Source: Bacteroidota bacterium (GTDB taxonomy: Bacteria > Bacteroidota > Bacteroidia > UKL13-3). Taken from it: DNA of 64,000 nt. Positions 8,152 through 18,956 of this stretch are shown here, piece by piece. Numbering within the stretch: the stretch's first letter is position 1; the number at the start of each line of letters is the position of its first letter. The stretch lies in the NCBI GenBank assembly GCA_027484685.1, contig JAIXSO010000032.1, positions 309,951-373,950 of the forward strand. The letters run 5' to 3'. Both the position numbers and the translations under genes were made by a program. The notes under the pieces were generated by a model. That model saw only the letters and a list, made by a program, of their open reading frames with translations. It ran no database searches and was not told the DNA's origin.

Positions 8152-9771
8152 ATGAACAATAGGCGTAAATTTATTAAGCAAATGGTTTTACTGTTTGGTG
8201 CTAGTGCAATGGGCAATTGGGCATGCCAACCAAATAATAAATATGCGCATATAAAAGGTAAAATTTTAACTGGTAATAACAAGCGAGGACATTTACTGCG
8301 AGAAGGAAAATTTACCAAACCTACACAAACCAATTACTTTGATGTGGTAATAGTTGGAAGTGGAATTGCTGCCTTATCAGCGGCTCGAAAATTACAGCAA
8401 AATAATATTACCAATTTTACCATTTTAGAACTCGATGATACTATTGGAGGCAATGCCATTAATGGAAAAAATGAAGTAAGTGCTTACCCTTGGGCAGCAC
8501 ATTATTTGCCTATTCCCAATTTAGACGATACAGAACTTTTAACCTTTTTACAAGAGCATCAAATAATCACTAAAATAGATGAAAAAGGTATACCTCATTA
8601 CAACGAAGAGTATGTGTGTGCAGAACCTGAAGAGCGTTTATTTATAAATGGTTATTGGCAAGATGGTTTAATTCCAAACATTGGTATTTCAAGCGAAGAA
8701 AGAAAAGAAATTGATGCCTTTTTTGCTTTAATAAAAAGTTATAAAGCTGCTATTGGCAATGATGGCAAACCTGCATTTACTATTCCTAATTTTTATAGCA
8801 CAACTGATAGTAATTGTACAGATTTAGACAATATTTCGTTTTACGATTTTTTGAAACAAAAAGGATTTAAAACCAAAGCGCTGTTTTGGTACTTAAACTA
8901 TTGCGTAAGCGATGATTATGGAACCAATTTAAAAGACGCTTCAGCATGGTCAGGCATCCATTATTTTGCTGGGCGTAAAGGTGTTTCGGGCAATACCGAA
9001 GGCGATACTGTATTAACTTGGCCCGAAGGAAATGCTTTTTTAGCTCAAAAATTAGCTAGTACTTTACAAGCGCATATTCAAAAAAACAAGTTGGTGTATG
9101 AAATAATACCAAACCAACATCAAGTGGAAGTTAATTACCATTGTTTTGAAACCAACACCACCAAACAAATTATAGCCAAAAAAGTAATTGTTTGTGCTCC
9201 GCAATTTGTAAATAAACGCATTGTAAAAAACTATCCTGAAATTGAAAATTCTCCATTTACTTATTCACCTTGGATGGTAGCAAACCTTACAGTTAATGCC
9301 TACACCGAAGGAACAGAAGGCCAACCAATGAGTTGGGATAATGTTATATTTGGAAGCAATTCGTTGGGTTATGTTAATGCTTCGCATCAATTATTGCAAA
9401 CGCAAAAACCTCAGCAAGTGCTTACTTTTTATTTACCATTAAACACTAAACAACCCAAAGAAGCAAGGGAAGAAGCTTATGAAAAAACATACGAACAATG
9501 GTTAGATATTATTTTTGAAGAACTAAAACAAGCGCACCCAAGTTTAATAAATCATGTAACCCATATTGATATAAAAATTTGGGGGCACAGCATGATAAGG
9601 CCAACTGTAGGTTTACGCAAACATTTAAAAAATTCAATTTTTAATGAAGGAATAAACCAAAATATATTTTTTGCTCACTCTGATTTAAGCGGAATTTCTA
9701 TTTTTGAAGAAGCATTTTTTCAAGGAAATAAAGCAGCTTCACAAGTAATTAAAACGTTAGCCAATGCCTAA
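8152..9771 (+). CDS. FAD-dependent amine oxidase-like lipoprotein
   Basis: 539 residues. The N-terminus NNRRKFIKQ followed by a hydrophobic stretch and AC(Q) looks like a Tat lipoprotein signal, so the folded flavoprotein is probably exported and anchored. Residues about 63-100 form the FAD-binding Rossmann motif VVIVGSGIAALSA with a downstream acidic residue and GGNA. The C-terminal part ends with the FAD-closing segment (HSDLSGISIFEEAFFQGNKA), as in flavin monoamine oxidases and phytoene-desaturase-like enzymes. Next to SpeD/SpeE-like genes, an oxidised polyamine or modified amine is a plausible product (inference). The stop overlaps the next gene by 8 bases. Confidence 0.82.
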   Translation: MNNRRKFIKQMVLLFGASAMGNWACQPNNKYAHIKGKILTGNNKRGHLLREGKFTKPTQTNYFDVVIVGSGIAALSAARKLQQNNITNFTILELDDTIGGNAINGKNEVSAYPWAAHYLPIPNLDDTELLTFLQEHQIITKIDEKGIPHYNEEYVCAEPEERLFINGYWQDGLIPNIGISSEERKEIDAFFALIKSYKAAIGNDGKPAFTIPNFYSTTDSNCTDLDNISFYDFLKQKGFKTKALFWYLNYCVSDDYGTNLKDASAWSGIHYFAGRKGVSGNTEGDTVLTWPEGNAFLAQKLASTLQAHIQKNKLVYEIIPNQHQVEVNYHCFETNTTKQIIAKKVIVCAPQFVNKRIVKNYPEIENSPFTYSPWMVANLTVNAYTEGTEGQPMSWDNVIFGSNSLGYVNASHQLLQTQKPQQVLTFYLPLNTKQPKEAREEAYEKTYEQWLDIIFEELKQAHPSLINHVTHIDIKIWGHSMIRPTVGLRKHLKNSIFNEGINQNIFFAHSDLSGISIFEEAFFQGNKAASQVIKTLANA

Positions 9772-10825
9772 ACAACCGTGGATATACAACCGTTTTTTTG
9801 ATAGTTTATTTATCATAGCGCCTCCATTTGTGGCGTTGTTTATTAGCATGTTTTTACCTAAAGATGGAACTGTTTCATTGGCTTGGTGGGTAGCATTGGT
9901 TTTGTGTATTGATGTATCGCATGTTTACACCACTTTATACCGCACTTATTTCGATAAAAATGTAATTGTTAATCATAGCATTTTGCTAAAAGCCATTCCT
10001 ATTTTATGCTTCGCAATTGGTGTTATTTTATGTTCATTTGGACAAGTTTATTTTTGGAGAGTATTGGCATATTTAGCCGTGTATCATTTCATCAGGCAGC
10101 AATATGGTTTTATAAGATTATACAGTAAAAATGCCATTAATCAATATGCTTGGCTTGATACTTTATGCATTTACACGGCCACTATTTTTCCCATTATTTA
10201 TTGGCATTTAAGCGGCCTAAAAAACTTTAATTGGTTTGTGGATGACGATTTTTATTTTATTCCTTTTCAAAATATTTTGCCTTATTTATTTGTTATCTAT
10301 TACCTCGTAATTATCGCTTATTTAGCTAAAGAAATTTGGGTTTTAGTTAAACACAAATATGTGAATGTACCTAAGAATGGCGTTATTTTAGGAACACTAC
10401 TTTCATGGTATTTTGGCATTGTATATTTTAATTCAGACTTGATTTTCACCTTGTTAAATGTGGTGGCTCATGGCATACCATACATGGCATTGGTGTGGGC
10501 TTGGGGACGAAAAACATCCATAAAACAAAGCAATAATAACAGCTATAAACTTATTTTTAGCCTGCATGGTATTATACTTTTTATCGGAATTGTTTTGTTA
10601 TTAGGTTATGTAGAAGAAGGTTTGTGGGATGCAATGGTTTGGAACGAAAACAAAGGTTTTTTCAGCATTTTTTATCAGTTTGGTAAATACGATTTTTCAG
10701 TTCATTTAACATGGTTGGTACCTTTGCTTTCATTACCTCAAATAGTTCATTATGTTTTAGATGGATTTATTTGGAAAATAAAAAAGGATGACTTTGCATG
10801 GAGCAAAATCATCCTTGAAAAGTAG
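9764..10825 (+). CDS. Polytopic membrane protein with conserved-looking histidines, last gene of the operon
   Basis: 353 residues, about eight to nine membrane helices. Family not recognised. Histidines sit at or near helix ends in four places: DVSHVYTTLYRTYFD, VYHFIRQQYGFIRLY, VVAHGIPYM and QIVHYVLDGFIWK. This arrangement would suit a membrane metal centre or heme, but I cannot assign one. The first eight bases overlap the end of the flavoprotein gene. The last codons contain a strong hairpin that reads as a terminator on the opposite strand. The protein completes a run of eight genes with gaps of at most 11 bases. Confidence 0.75.
   Translation: MPKQPWIYNRFFDSLFIIAPPFVALFISMFLPKDGTVSLAWWVALVLCIDVSHVYTTLYRTYFDKNVIVNHSILLKAIPILCFAIGVILCSFGQVYFWRVLAYLAVYHFIRQQYGFIRLYSKNAINQYAWLDTLCIYTATIFPIIYWHLSGLKNFNWFVDDDFYFIPFQNILPYLFVIYYLVIIAYLAKEIWVLVKHKYVNVPKNGVILGTLLSWYFGIVYFNSDLIFTLLNVVAHGIPYMALVWAWGRKTSIKQSNNNSYKLIFSLHGIILFIGIVLLLGYVEEGLWDAMVWNENKGFFSIFYQFGKYDFSVHLTWLVPLLSLPQIVHYVLDGFIWKIKKDDFAWSKIILEK
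10775..10816 (-). terminator. Minus-strand terminator of the transposase, inside the 3' end of the opposing gene
   Basis: Arms AAGGATGACTTTGC and GCAAAATCATCCTT pair with one mismatch around a 5-base loop. On the minus strand the hairpin is followed by TTTTTTATTTT. It lies wholly within the last codons of the plus-strand gene that ends at 10825 and just past the stop of the transposase gene at 10851. Confidence 0.65.
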
Positions 10826-10850
10826 ATTGGTTATTAATATAAAGAGATTT

Positions 10851-11312
10851 TTATTCAAAAAACTCAAACACATATTTACCGTCAAAATCAATATTAAACT
10901 TTTTGAGTAATCCTAAATATTCTTCCTTAAAAGTTTGATTTTTATGATGCTGTTCTTGATTAATAATATACTTAATCACGTCATCGCGTTGCGAATGAGA
11001 ATATGAAAAAGCTCCATAACCTTCTTGCCAAGCAAATTTACCTTTAACAAATTGATTGTCGTTAATCCATTTTGAAGAAGCTGATTTTAACATTTGCATT
11101 TGTTTGGAAACACTTAGCGTAACAGGTAGTTCAAAAAAAACATGAACATGATCCTTCCAACCATTAACTGCAAGAGGATAAGACCCATCATTTTTCAAAA
11201 CACCTGACATATAACGATATAAATCATCACGAAAATTAGCAGTGATTAAGTTCTCGCGACCTTTTACCGCAAATACACAATGAATATTTAATTGAGAATA
11301 AGTGTTGGCCAT
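10851..11312 (-). CDS. Y1 HUH transposase, REP-associated (RAYT/IS200-like)
   Basis: 153 residues, a complete single-domain Y1 transposase. The HUH motif is H55-V-H57 (DHVHVF). The catalytic tyrosine is Tyr115, followed by Gln119 in YIINQEQHH, the pattern of IS200/IS605 TnpA and REP-associated transposases. These enzymes cut and rejoin single-stranded DNA at hairpins. No TnpB gene or second transposase copy is nearby. Two hairpin units of a family also found at 32200-32500 and 63540-63766 lie directly upstream (11390-11465), which favours the REP-associated, domesticated type over a free insertion sequence. The ATG at 11312 fits the family start (ANTYSQLNIHCVFAVK). Confidence 0.88.
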   Translation of the reverse strand: MANTYSQLNIHCVFAVKGRENLITANFRDDLYRYMSGVLKNDGSYPLAVNGWKDHVHVFFELPVTLSVSKQMQMLKSASSKWINDNQFVKGKFAWQEGYGAFSYSHSQRDDVIKYIINQEQHHKNQTFKEEYLGLLKKFNIDFDGKYVFEFFE

Positions 11313-11389
11313 TGTAAAATAAATTTGTTATTTCAATTATAATAAAATTTGATTTAATATATTAGGAATTAAACAAAAACGACAAATTC

Positions 11390-11465
11390 TACCCATCGGG
11401 GCGAACTTATGGTAGAATAAAACCTATGGAACTAACAAAGTCCCGTAGGGACGACCTTATTTTCA
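11390..11465. repeat. Two REP-like hairpin units beside the transposase
   Basis: Units CCATCGGGGCGAACTTATGG (from 11393) and GTCCCGTAGGGACGACCTTA (from 11440) share the pattern short GC palindrome plus CGAnCTTATGGTAG. Related units occur at 32202-32494 and 63547-63766. Confidence 0.75.
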
Positions 11466-11471
11466 CATTAA

Positions 11472-12902
11472 TTACAAAAACTCATTGGCTAAATTGGCAA
11501 GTTCGCTTCTTTCGCCTTTTTCTAAGGTGATATGTGCGTACATGCTATTATCTTTTATCCTATCCATTAAGTACGAAAGTCCATTTGATTGTGAATCCAA
11601 ATAAGGTGTATCTATTTGATGAATATCGCCAGTAAAAATAATTTTAGTGCCCTCTCCTGCCCTAGTTATTATAGTTCTTACCTCAAGCGGAGTAAGGTTT
11701 TGTGCTTCATCAATTATGAAAATAATATTCGATAAACTCCTACCTCGTATATAAGCCAAAGGCGAAATAACAATTTTTTCATTGTTCACCATTTCAGTTA
11801 ATTTTTGGTATTCTTTATCGGTTTCTTTCCATTGGTTTTGAATCATTTTTAAGTTATCCCAAAGTGGTTCCATATAAGGATTTATCTTTGATTTTATATC
11901 TCCAGGTAAATAACCAATATCGCGGTTACCAAGCGGAATAATTGGCCTTGCCAAATATATTTGTCTATAATCAGAACGTTGGTGTAAAGCTCCCGCCAAT
12001 GCCAATAAAGTTTTACCTGTTCCAGCCATTCCTTGTATGGTAACCAAACTAACTTTAGGATTTAAAATGGCATTTAATGCAAAGGCTTGTTCTGCATTTC
12101 TTGGCTTAATTCCATGCCCATTTTGTTTATCTACCTTCACCAAATTTTCGGTTTCTGCTTCGTAATAACACAATACCGAACTGCGTTCATTTTTTAAAAT
12201 AAAATAATGATTCGCCCTTGGTTTCTTTTTCATAACAAACTCATAATTGATAAATCCTTTGGCATATATTTCATCAATAATAGTTGATTTTACTTTTTCA
12301 ATAATGGAGTTACCTGAATACAATCCTTCTAAGTTCTTGATTTTACCGGTTTCGTAATCCTCGGCTAATAGATTAAGCGATTTTGCTTTTAAACGTAGGT
12401 TCACATCTTTAGTAATCAAAACCACTTTGCAATCAGGATTTTCTTCCTTCATTACAATGGCTGCATTGATAATTTTATGATCGGCTTTTCGTTCACCAAA
12501 TACAATTTGCGCGTCAATACTTTTAGGTTTTTCGTTCATGATTACCTTAAAGTTTCCGCGTTTAGGCCCGTTAATTGGCATCCAATTCTGAATGGTGTAT
12601 TGACCAGAAAGTTTATCTAAATACCTTATAAACTCACGTGCCTCAAAGTTAATGGTGTCATTTCCTTTTTTAAAATTATCCAATTCTTCAAGCACTGTAA
12701 TTGGTATGGCCACATTGTGTTCTTGGAAATTTTTTATCGCATTATGGTCAAATAAAATAACTGATGTATCTAATACAAAAATTTTCTTTTGAGGCTGAAT
12801 TTTACTAACAGAAACAGCTTTTTTAGCACTTACTTTTTTTAAGGGATTTTTTTTAGCTGCAACTTTTTTAACAGCTTTTTTTGCAATCGTTTTCTTAGCC
12901 AT
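11472..12902 (-). CDS. PIN-PhoH fusion ATPase (PhoH2-type)
   Basis: 476 residues. A Lys/Ala-rich N-terminal tail (about 1-40) precedes a PIN-type ribonuclease domain that opens with IFVLDTSVILFD, whose acidic residues are typical of the nuclease centre, and includes VLEELDNFKKG. The C-terminal PhoH ATPase domain has the Walker A motif GMAGTGKT and a Walker B-like FIIDEAQN, followed by TGD. PIN-PhoH proteins are linked to RNA unwinding and cleavage. The gene stands alone on the minus strand with 182 bases to the divergent GSCFA gene. Confidence 0.9.
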   Translation of the reverse strand: MAKKTIAKKAVKKVAAKKNPLKKVSAKKAVSVSKIQPQKKIFVLDTSVILFDHNAIKNFQEHNVAIPITVLEELDNFKKGNDTINFEAREFIRYLDKLSGQYTIQNWMPINGPKRGNFKVIMNEKPKSIDAQIVFGERKADHKIINAAIVMKEENPDCKVVLITKDVNLRLKAKSLNLLAEDYETGKIKNLEGLYSGNSIIEKVKSTIIDEIYAKGFINYEFVMKKKPRANHYFILKNERSSVLCYYEAETENLVKVDKQNGHGIKPRNAEQAFALNAILNPKVSLVTIQGMAGTGKTLLALAGALHQRSDYRQIYLARPIIPLGNRDIGYLPGDIKSKINPYMEPLWDNLKMIQNQWKETDKEYQKLTEMVNNEKIVISPLAYIRGRSLSNIIFIIDEAQNLTPLEVRTIITRAGEGTKIIFTGDIHQIDTPYLDSQSNGLSYLMDRIKDNSMYAHITLEKGERSELANLANEFL

Positions 12903-13084
12903 AATCGTATTTCAATTAAAGTGTGTTTATCAAAAATGTAGTTATATCAATTAAATTTGGCAATAAACTTTTAAACACTTGTTAATTGTATAAATTTGAA
13001 CATTAAACAAGCAAGCAGTTTACAATTACTTAATACAATTAACGTAAATGTTTACTTTTAAGTTTAGCTAGTTTTTATAAATAA

Positions 13085-14047
13085 ATGAAATTACAATTAG
13101 ATTACAATCCAAAACCGCTTTTAGAGCCTATAAACATTAGCAATAACATACTTAGTATTGGTTCGTGCTTTGCCGAAAATATTGCTCAAAAACTACAGCA
13201 ATTTCAGTTCAACATATTGGTAAATCCTAATGGAATAGTGTTTAACCCTAGCTCTATTTTTATGCAGTTAACTAGTTATTTAGCTAACAATAATTTAACA
13301 GCAAGTCAGTTGGTTCAGTTTGATGGTTTATGGCACAGCATGCAGCACCATGGCAGTTTTTCAGGCGCTAACCAACAACAAGTTTTAGATAAGATAAATA
13401 ATTCCATTGGCAATGCTCACCAAGCTTTATTAAAAGCTGATTACTTATTTATTACATTTGGTTCAGCTTGGGTTTATAAATATGAACCTACCAACGAAAT
13501 AGTAGCCAATAACCATAAAATGGATGGAAAATTGTTTAACAAAATACTTTTAAACACTCATTACTTAAATGCGGAATTTGAGAATTTTTATACCAAGCTA
13601 AAGGTAATAAATCCAAATATAAAAATACTTTTTTCCGTAAGTCCTGTGCGATATGTGCGCGATGGTTTATATGAAAACAATGTAAGCAAAGCTGTTTTAC
13701 ACCAATTAGTCTATAATATTATTAATCAACACCCTACTGATTGTTTTTATTTTCCTGCATACGAAATTGTTATGGATGAATTGCGCGATTACAGGTTTTA
13801 CAAGGCCGATTTGGTTCACCCAAATGAATTAGCCATTGATTATGTTTGGCAAAAATTTGTAAATAACTGTTTAACAGAATCAAGCAAACAATTTATTTCA
13901 GACTTTGAAAAATACATTTTGTTAACCAATCACAAACCTTTGCATACCGACAGTTTAAGTTATAAAAAATTTGAAGAACAAATCCTTAATTTGCGCCAAA
14001 GTTTAATGGAAAAATATCCATTTTTAAAATTAGAGAAACATGCTTAA
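13085..14047 (+). CDS. GSCFA domain protein
   Basis: 320 residues. The motif SIGSCFAENIA near residue 28 gives the family its name and resembles the nucleophile block of SGNH-type hydrolases. Other family features visible are VNPNGIVFNP, a central FITFGSAWVY and a late DLVHPNELAIDYVW, whose Asp/His pair would complete a Ser-Asp-His centre. The substrate is unknown. The stop overlaps the next gene by 8 bases. Confidence 0.87.
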   Translation: MKLQLDYNPKPLLEPINISNNILSIGSCFAENIAQKLQQFQFNILVNPNGIVFNPSSIFMQLTSYLANNNLTASQLVQFDGLWHSMQHHGSFSGANQQQVLDKINNSIGNAHQALLKADYLFITFGSAWVYKYEPTNEIVANNHKMDGKLFNKILLNTHYLNAEFENFYTKLKVINPNIKILFSVSPVRYVRDGLYENNVSKAVLHQLVYNIINQHPTDCFYFPAYEIVMDELRDYRFYKADLVHPNELAIDYVWQKFVNNCLTESSKQFISDFEKYILLTNHKPLHTDSLSYKKFEEQILNLRQSLMEKYPFLKLEKHA

Positions 14048-14444
14048 AGATATAATTGAACCAGAATTTGATGGAGTTGGTGTAGCCGCAGTTTATGAAA
14101 TTAATGAGGAGGGAGCACATGTATGGAATGTGTATTTAATTAATTTCAATAATGCTTTGATAAATGGCGTATTGGTTAGCAGTAAAGGATACGGAACCAT
14201 TGATGGCGAAGAAGTTAAAACAAGTGCATTACGTCATTTTTTAAAAGAAATTGATGCTTTGGATTATGGTAAAATTGAAGCCATTCACGAAGATGTTTTT
14301 ATATTAAATAACGAGTATTGGGTAAGCTTCTACCTAGATGGAAAAATATATGACCGTAAGTTTATTTTTGTGGAGAATACCATTCAAAAAAGCCGATTAA
14401 GCCATATCAACATCATTGATAAAAATGGCATTTTGATTATGTAA
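14040..14444 (+). CDS. Conserved-looking cytoplasmic protein, unknown function
   Basis: 134 residues, no signal peptide or membrane helix. The sequence is acidic with alternating beta-type strands (HVWNVYLINFNNALINGVLVSS, KIYDRKFIFVENTI) and a helix ALRHFLKEIDAL. I recognise the style of a small alpha/beta protein but no named family. It overlaps the GSCFA gene by 8 bases and is probably co-translated with it. Confidence 0.65.
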   Translation: MLKDIIEPEFDGVGVAAVYEINEEGAHVWNVYLINFNNALINGVLVSSKGYGTIDGEEVKTSALRHFLKEIDALDYGKIEAIHEDVFILNNEYWVSFYLDGKIYDRKFIFVENTIQKSRLSHINIIDKNGILIM

Positions 14445-14522
14445 CGAGAGTGCGAAGTGCGGAATGACAAAAGTGCGAAGTAAATGTTAGAAGTGTTTAA
14501 GTTGATAGTATTTAAGTTGAAA

Positions 14523-15128
14523 ATGAAAAAAATAAAGTTATTATTAATTATTGTCTGCTTTTCAAAAGGTATATACGCTCAGCATATTTTAAATAATGTA
14601 ACGTTCAGTTGTTTAAAAATATCAAAATTTGAATTTTTGTTAATAGTTAAAAACAATGAAAAAGCTAGTATTTACATGGCTAATTCACCTTATATACACG
14701 AAGGAACAGATACACTTTGGATTGATAATAGATTCTCATTTACGAATTTTGGTTATGAAAGATATTTCTATAAAATATTAGATACCATTTATGAAACTAA
14801 CCAATTAATACCTGCTCTTTCATCTCCTGATACTATTATTCATGACTCAGAACCAATGCCAAACTATAATTCATTTGGTGAGTTGATTGAAATTAAACCA
14901 AATGAAACAGTTATCAAAAAAATTACGGTTGGTATTAGAGATGCTGTTCCTAGTAAAGCCTATTTAAGAATATTTAGTAAGTCTATGGAAAAATCAGACA
15001 GAAATAATTATGATTTATATGAAAAACAGTTTTCAAGCTTGATGCATTCTGAAGTAATTGAGTCTGTTCAAACAAACCATACAGAAATATTCAAATACAT
15101 TCTAAAGAAAAAAAGAAAAAGAAAGTAA
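14523..15128 (+). CDS. Secreted protein, unknown function
   Basis: About 201 residues from ATG 14523, which begins a clear signal peptide (KKIKLLLIIVCFSKGIYAQ). An ATG 39 bases upstream would add a tail encoded by a low-complexity stretch and spoil the signal. The mature part contains short beta strands, a proline-rich ALSSPDTIIHDSEPMP segment and a strongly basic end (LKKKRKRK). No family recognised. The 14445-14522 gap holds a repeat-like AGTGCGAAGTGCGG sequence. Confidence 0.6.
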   Translation: MKKIKLLLIIVCFSKGIYAQHILNNVTFSCLKISKFEFLLIVKNNEKASIYMANSPYIHEGTDTLWIDNRFSFTNFGYERYFYKILDTIYETNQLIPALSSPDTIIHDSEPMPNYNSFGELIEIKPNETVIKKITVGIRDAVPSKAYLRIFSKSMEKSDRNNYDLYEKQFSSLMHSEVIESVQTNHTEIFKYILKKKRKRK

Positions 15129-15162
15129 AAGTATTCAAAAGCTCTGAGTAAACATGTGGCTT

Positions 15163-15558
15163 TTACTTCAAACTGTCAAATAGAGCATCTAACTTTTGTT
15201 TGGCAATAATTTTTTGACCTTGCTCGCCTTCGGCAATAATTCTATCGCCTACTTGGGCTTTATACGTGCAAATAATTTCGTTTTTGATAATGCTCTTAAC
15301 CGTGGCAGTAAAAAGTACTGTAGAACCAACTAAAGCAGGACTTTTATGGTTAATAGTTAAAAAAGTACCAATGCCTTCTTCGTGAGCTTCCTTCATTTCT
15401 AATACAAATAACCTACAAGCCCATTCAGCATCACGCCCCAAAGCAAAAGTGGCATACACTGGGTGCACATTTCCACTTTCAAACGAAGCACAATCTTCAT
15501 TTGACACCAATTTGGTAAATGTTTTGGTACTTCCTACTTCAAATAAATCAGCTATCAT
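15163..15558 (-). CDS. FlK-type hot-dog thioesterase
   Basis: 131 residues. Three residues match the catalytic set of fluoroacetyl-CoA thioesterase FlK in type and exact spacing: Thr37, Glu45 and His71 (FlK: Thr42, Glu50, His76). The TINHKSPALVG segment is the usual H-x-SP/AP-x-x-x-G stretch, followed by the long hot-dog strand of the second half. Most bacterial relatives hydrolyse acyl-CoAs of unknown identity, and nothing here points to fluoroacetate. The start overlaps the stop of the upstream YihY-family gene by four bases. Confidence 0.82.
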   Translation of the reverse strand: MIADLFEVGSTKTFTKLVSNEDCASFESGNVHPVYATFALGRDAEWACRLFVLEMKEAHEEGIGTFLTINHKSPALVGSTVLFTATVKSIIKNEIICTYKAQVGDRIIAEGEQGQKIIAKQKLDALFDSLK

Positions 15559-16550
15559 TCTGTTTTTATGGTATCATCTAAATATACCACAATATTATTT
15601 TTCTTGGCTATATAAGCACTTTGTTTTTTATAATGTTCATTAGCAGCATCAAGGGCTACGTTAAGCTCATAACCAAGTAATAAAATAAAGGTATTAATGT
15701 ATATGAGCATCATTATAACTATTAAAACTCCTATGGAACCATACACTTTATTATAAGCGTTAAAATGATTTACATAAAACGAAAAACCTGTGGTGGTAAT
15801 TAAAATAATGGCGCAACTAAACAAAGCCCCTGCTGAAAAAAATTTCCATTTCCTTACCTTAGCTGGTGCATAGTAAAATATGGCAGAAACTATACTTAAA
15901 CAAATGGCAGCAGCCACCAAATAATTTAACGATTGCAAACCAAACTTAGCAACCGAGTGAGCTATAATGTCTTTTTTATCAAGCCATTTAATACCAAAAC
16001 TTGCACCTGTAATTAAAGTAACCGAAACAAAAATGGTAACCGCCACAAATACAGCCAAACCAATTGCTACCATACGTTGCTTCCAAAAAGGCCTGGTTTC
16101 AGTAGTATTGCTGTATTTATTTAACGAATTCATTAATGAATGGAATCCATTGGTAGAGAAATAAATAGCCGATAAAAAACCAAATGACAATAAATCGCCA
16201 CGTTGATGTTTTAAAATATCTTCCAAAGTATCTTTTATGGTTTCGTAAGCACTTTTAGGAATCAAGGTAGATATAAAAAATAAAATCTTATCATGATCCT
16301 GTTTTACAGGTAAATACGCAATTACAGTAAAAAAGAAAATGACAGTTGGGAATAAGGCTAAAAAGAAAGTAAACGAAAGTGCAGAACTGCGCATTTGTAT
16401 GTCTTTTTTTGAAACAGAACGCACAAAAAATTCTAAAACAGCATATAATGAAATATTTTTGTTACCCGGAAACGAAGTGTTTTGAGTAACTTTATAAAGC
16501 CATTTAACAGGTTTTGATTGAATTATTTTGTTCCTTTTCATTTTGGACAA
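15555..16550 (-). CDS. YihY/BrkB family membrane protein
   Basis: 331 residues, six predicted membrane helices. The N-terminal RSSALSFTFFLALFPTVIFFF and the later YAPAKVRKWKFFSAGALF, GSIGVLIVIMMLIYINTFIL and LLGYELN motifs are diagnostic of the YihY (formerly RNase BN) family. The old ribonuclease assignment was wrong; the true activity is unknown, with membrane transport or lipid roles proposed. The C-terminus extends into the cytoplasm. It is translationally coupled to the downstream thioesterase by a 4-base overlap. Confidence 0.9.
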   Translation of the reverse strand: MSKMKRNKIIQSKPVKWLYKVTQNTSFPGNKNISLYAVLEFFVRSVSKKDIQMRSSALSFTFFLALFPTVIFFFTVIAYLPVKQDHDKILFFISTLIPKSAYETIKDTLEDILKHQRGDLLSFGFLSAIYFSTNGFHSLMNSLNKYSNTTETRPFWKQRMVAIGLAVFVAVTIFVSVTLITGASFGIKWLDKKDIIAHSVAKFGLQSLNYLVAAAICLSIVSAIFYYAPAKVRKWKFFSAGALFSCAIILITTTGFSFYVNHFNAYNKVYGSIGVLIVIMMLIYINTFILLLGYELNVALDAANEHYKKQSAYIAKKNNIVVYLDDTIKTE

Positions 16551-16814
16551 ATATAATAAACTGAAAAAAATAAAATAGGAATTTAAAACAATGGTAAAAG
16601 TTACTGATTACAATATTTTGAATACACCGTTCATTTTATTAATTTTTCAATCTTTGTAGTTTGCTAAATTTTGTAATTTCAAAAACCTGAAATCCTACAT
16701 CAAAAATATCGGTGATAATTTGTGGAAAAACTAGCGTCATTTAAAACCTAAAACAATAGGAAAACAAGCCGTTTTGATATATATTTACAAACTATTTAAA
16801 CTAAAATATTTTAA

Positions 16815-18764
<1,950 letters not shown>

Positions 18765-18786
18765 TGAATGTTAGGCTATTAAAGTA

Positions 18787-18822
18787 AAAGAGGTTGTCTC
18801 CTAAAGACAACCTCTTTTTTTT
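18787..18822 (+). terminator. Rho-independent terminator of gyrB
   Basis: Perfect stem AAGAGGTTGTCT / AGACAACCTCTT with a 4-base loop, followed by eight Ts. Confidence 0.9.
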
Positions 18823-18956
18823 ATCATGTTGTTATTGAGTACTAAAATGAAATTTTAGACTTAAACTATTTTTAATAAAAAAGCACATAGCACATAATAA
18901 TATATAGAGTTTATAAGCTAAGTTTCTATTTTTATTTGGTTAAGTCTATTCTATCA

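Noticed and set aside
10851..11312. Complete IS200/IS605 element with a tnpB
   Set aside because: No TnpB-like gene is present on either side, and only the transposase and dispersed hairpins are seen.
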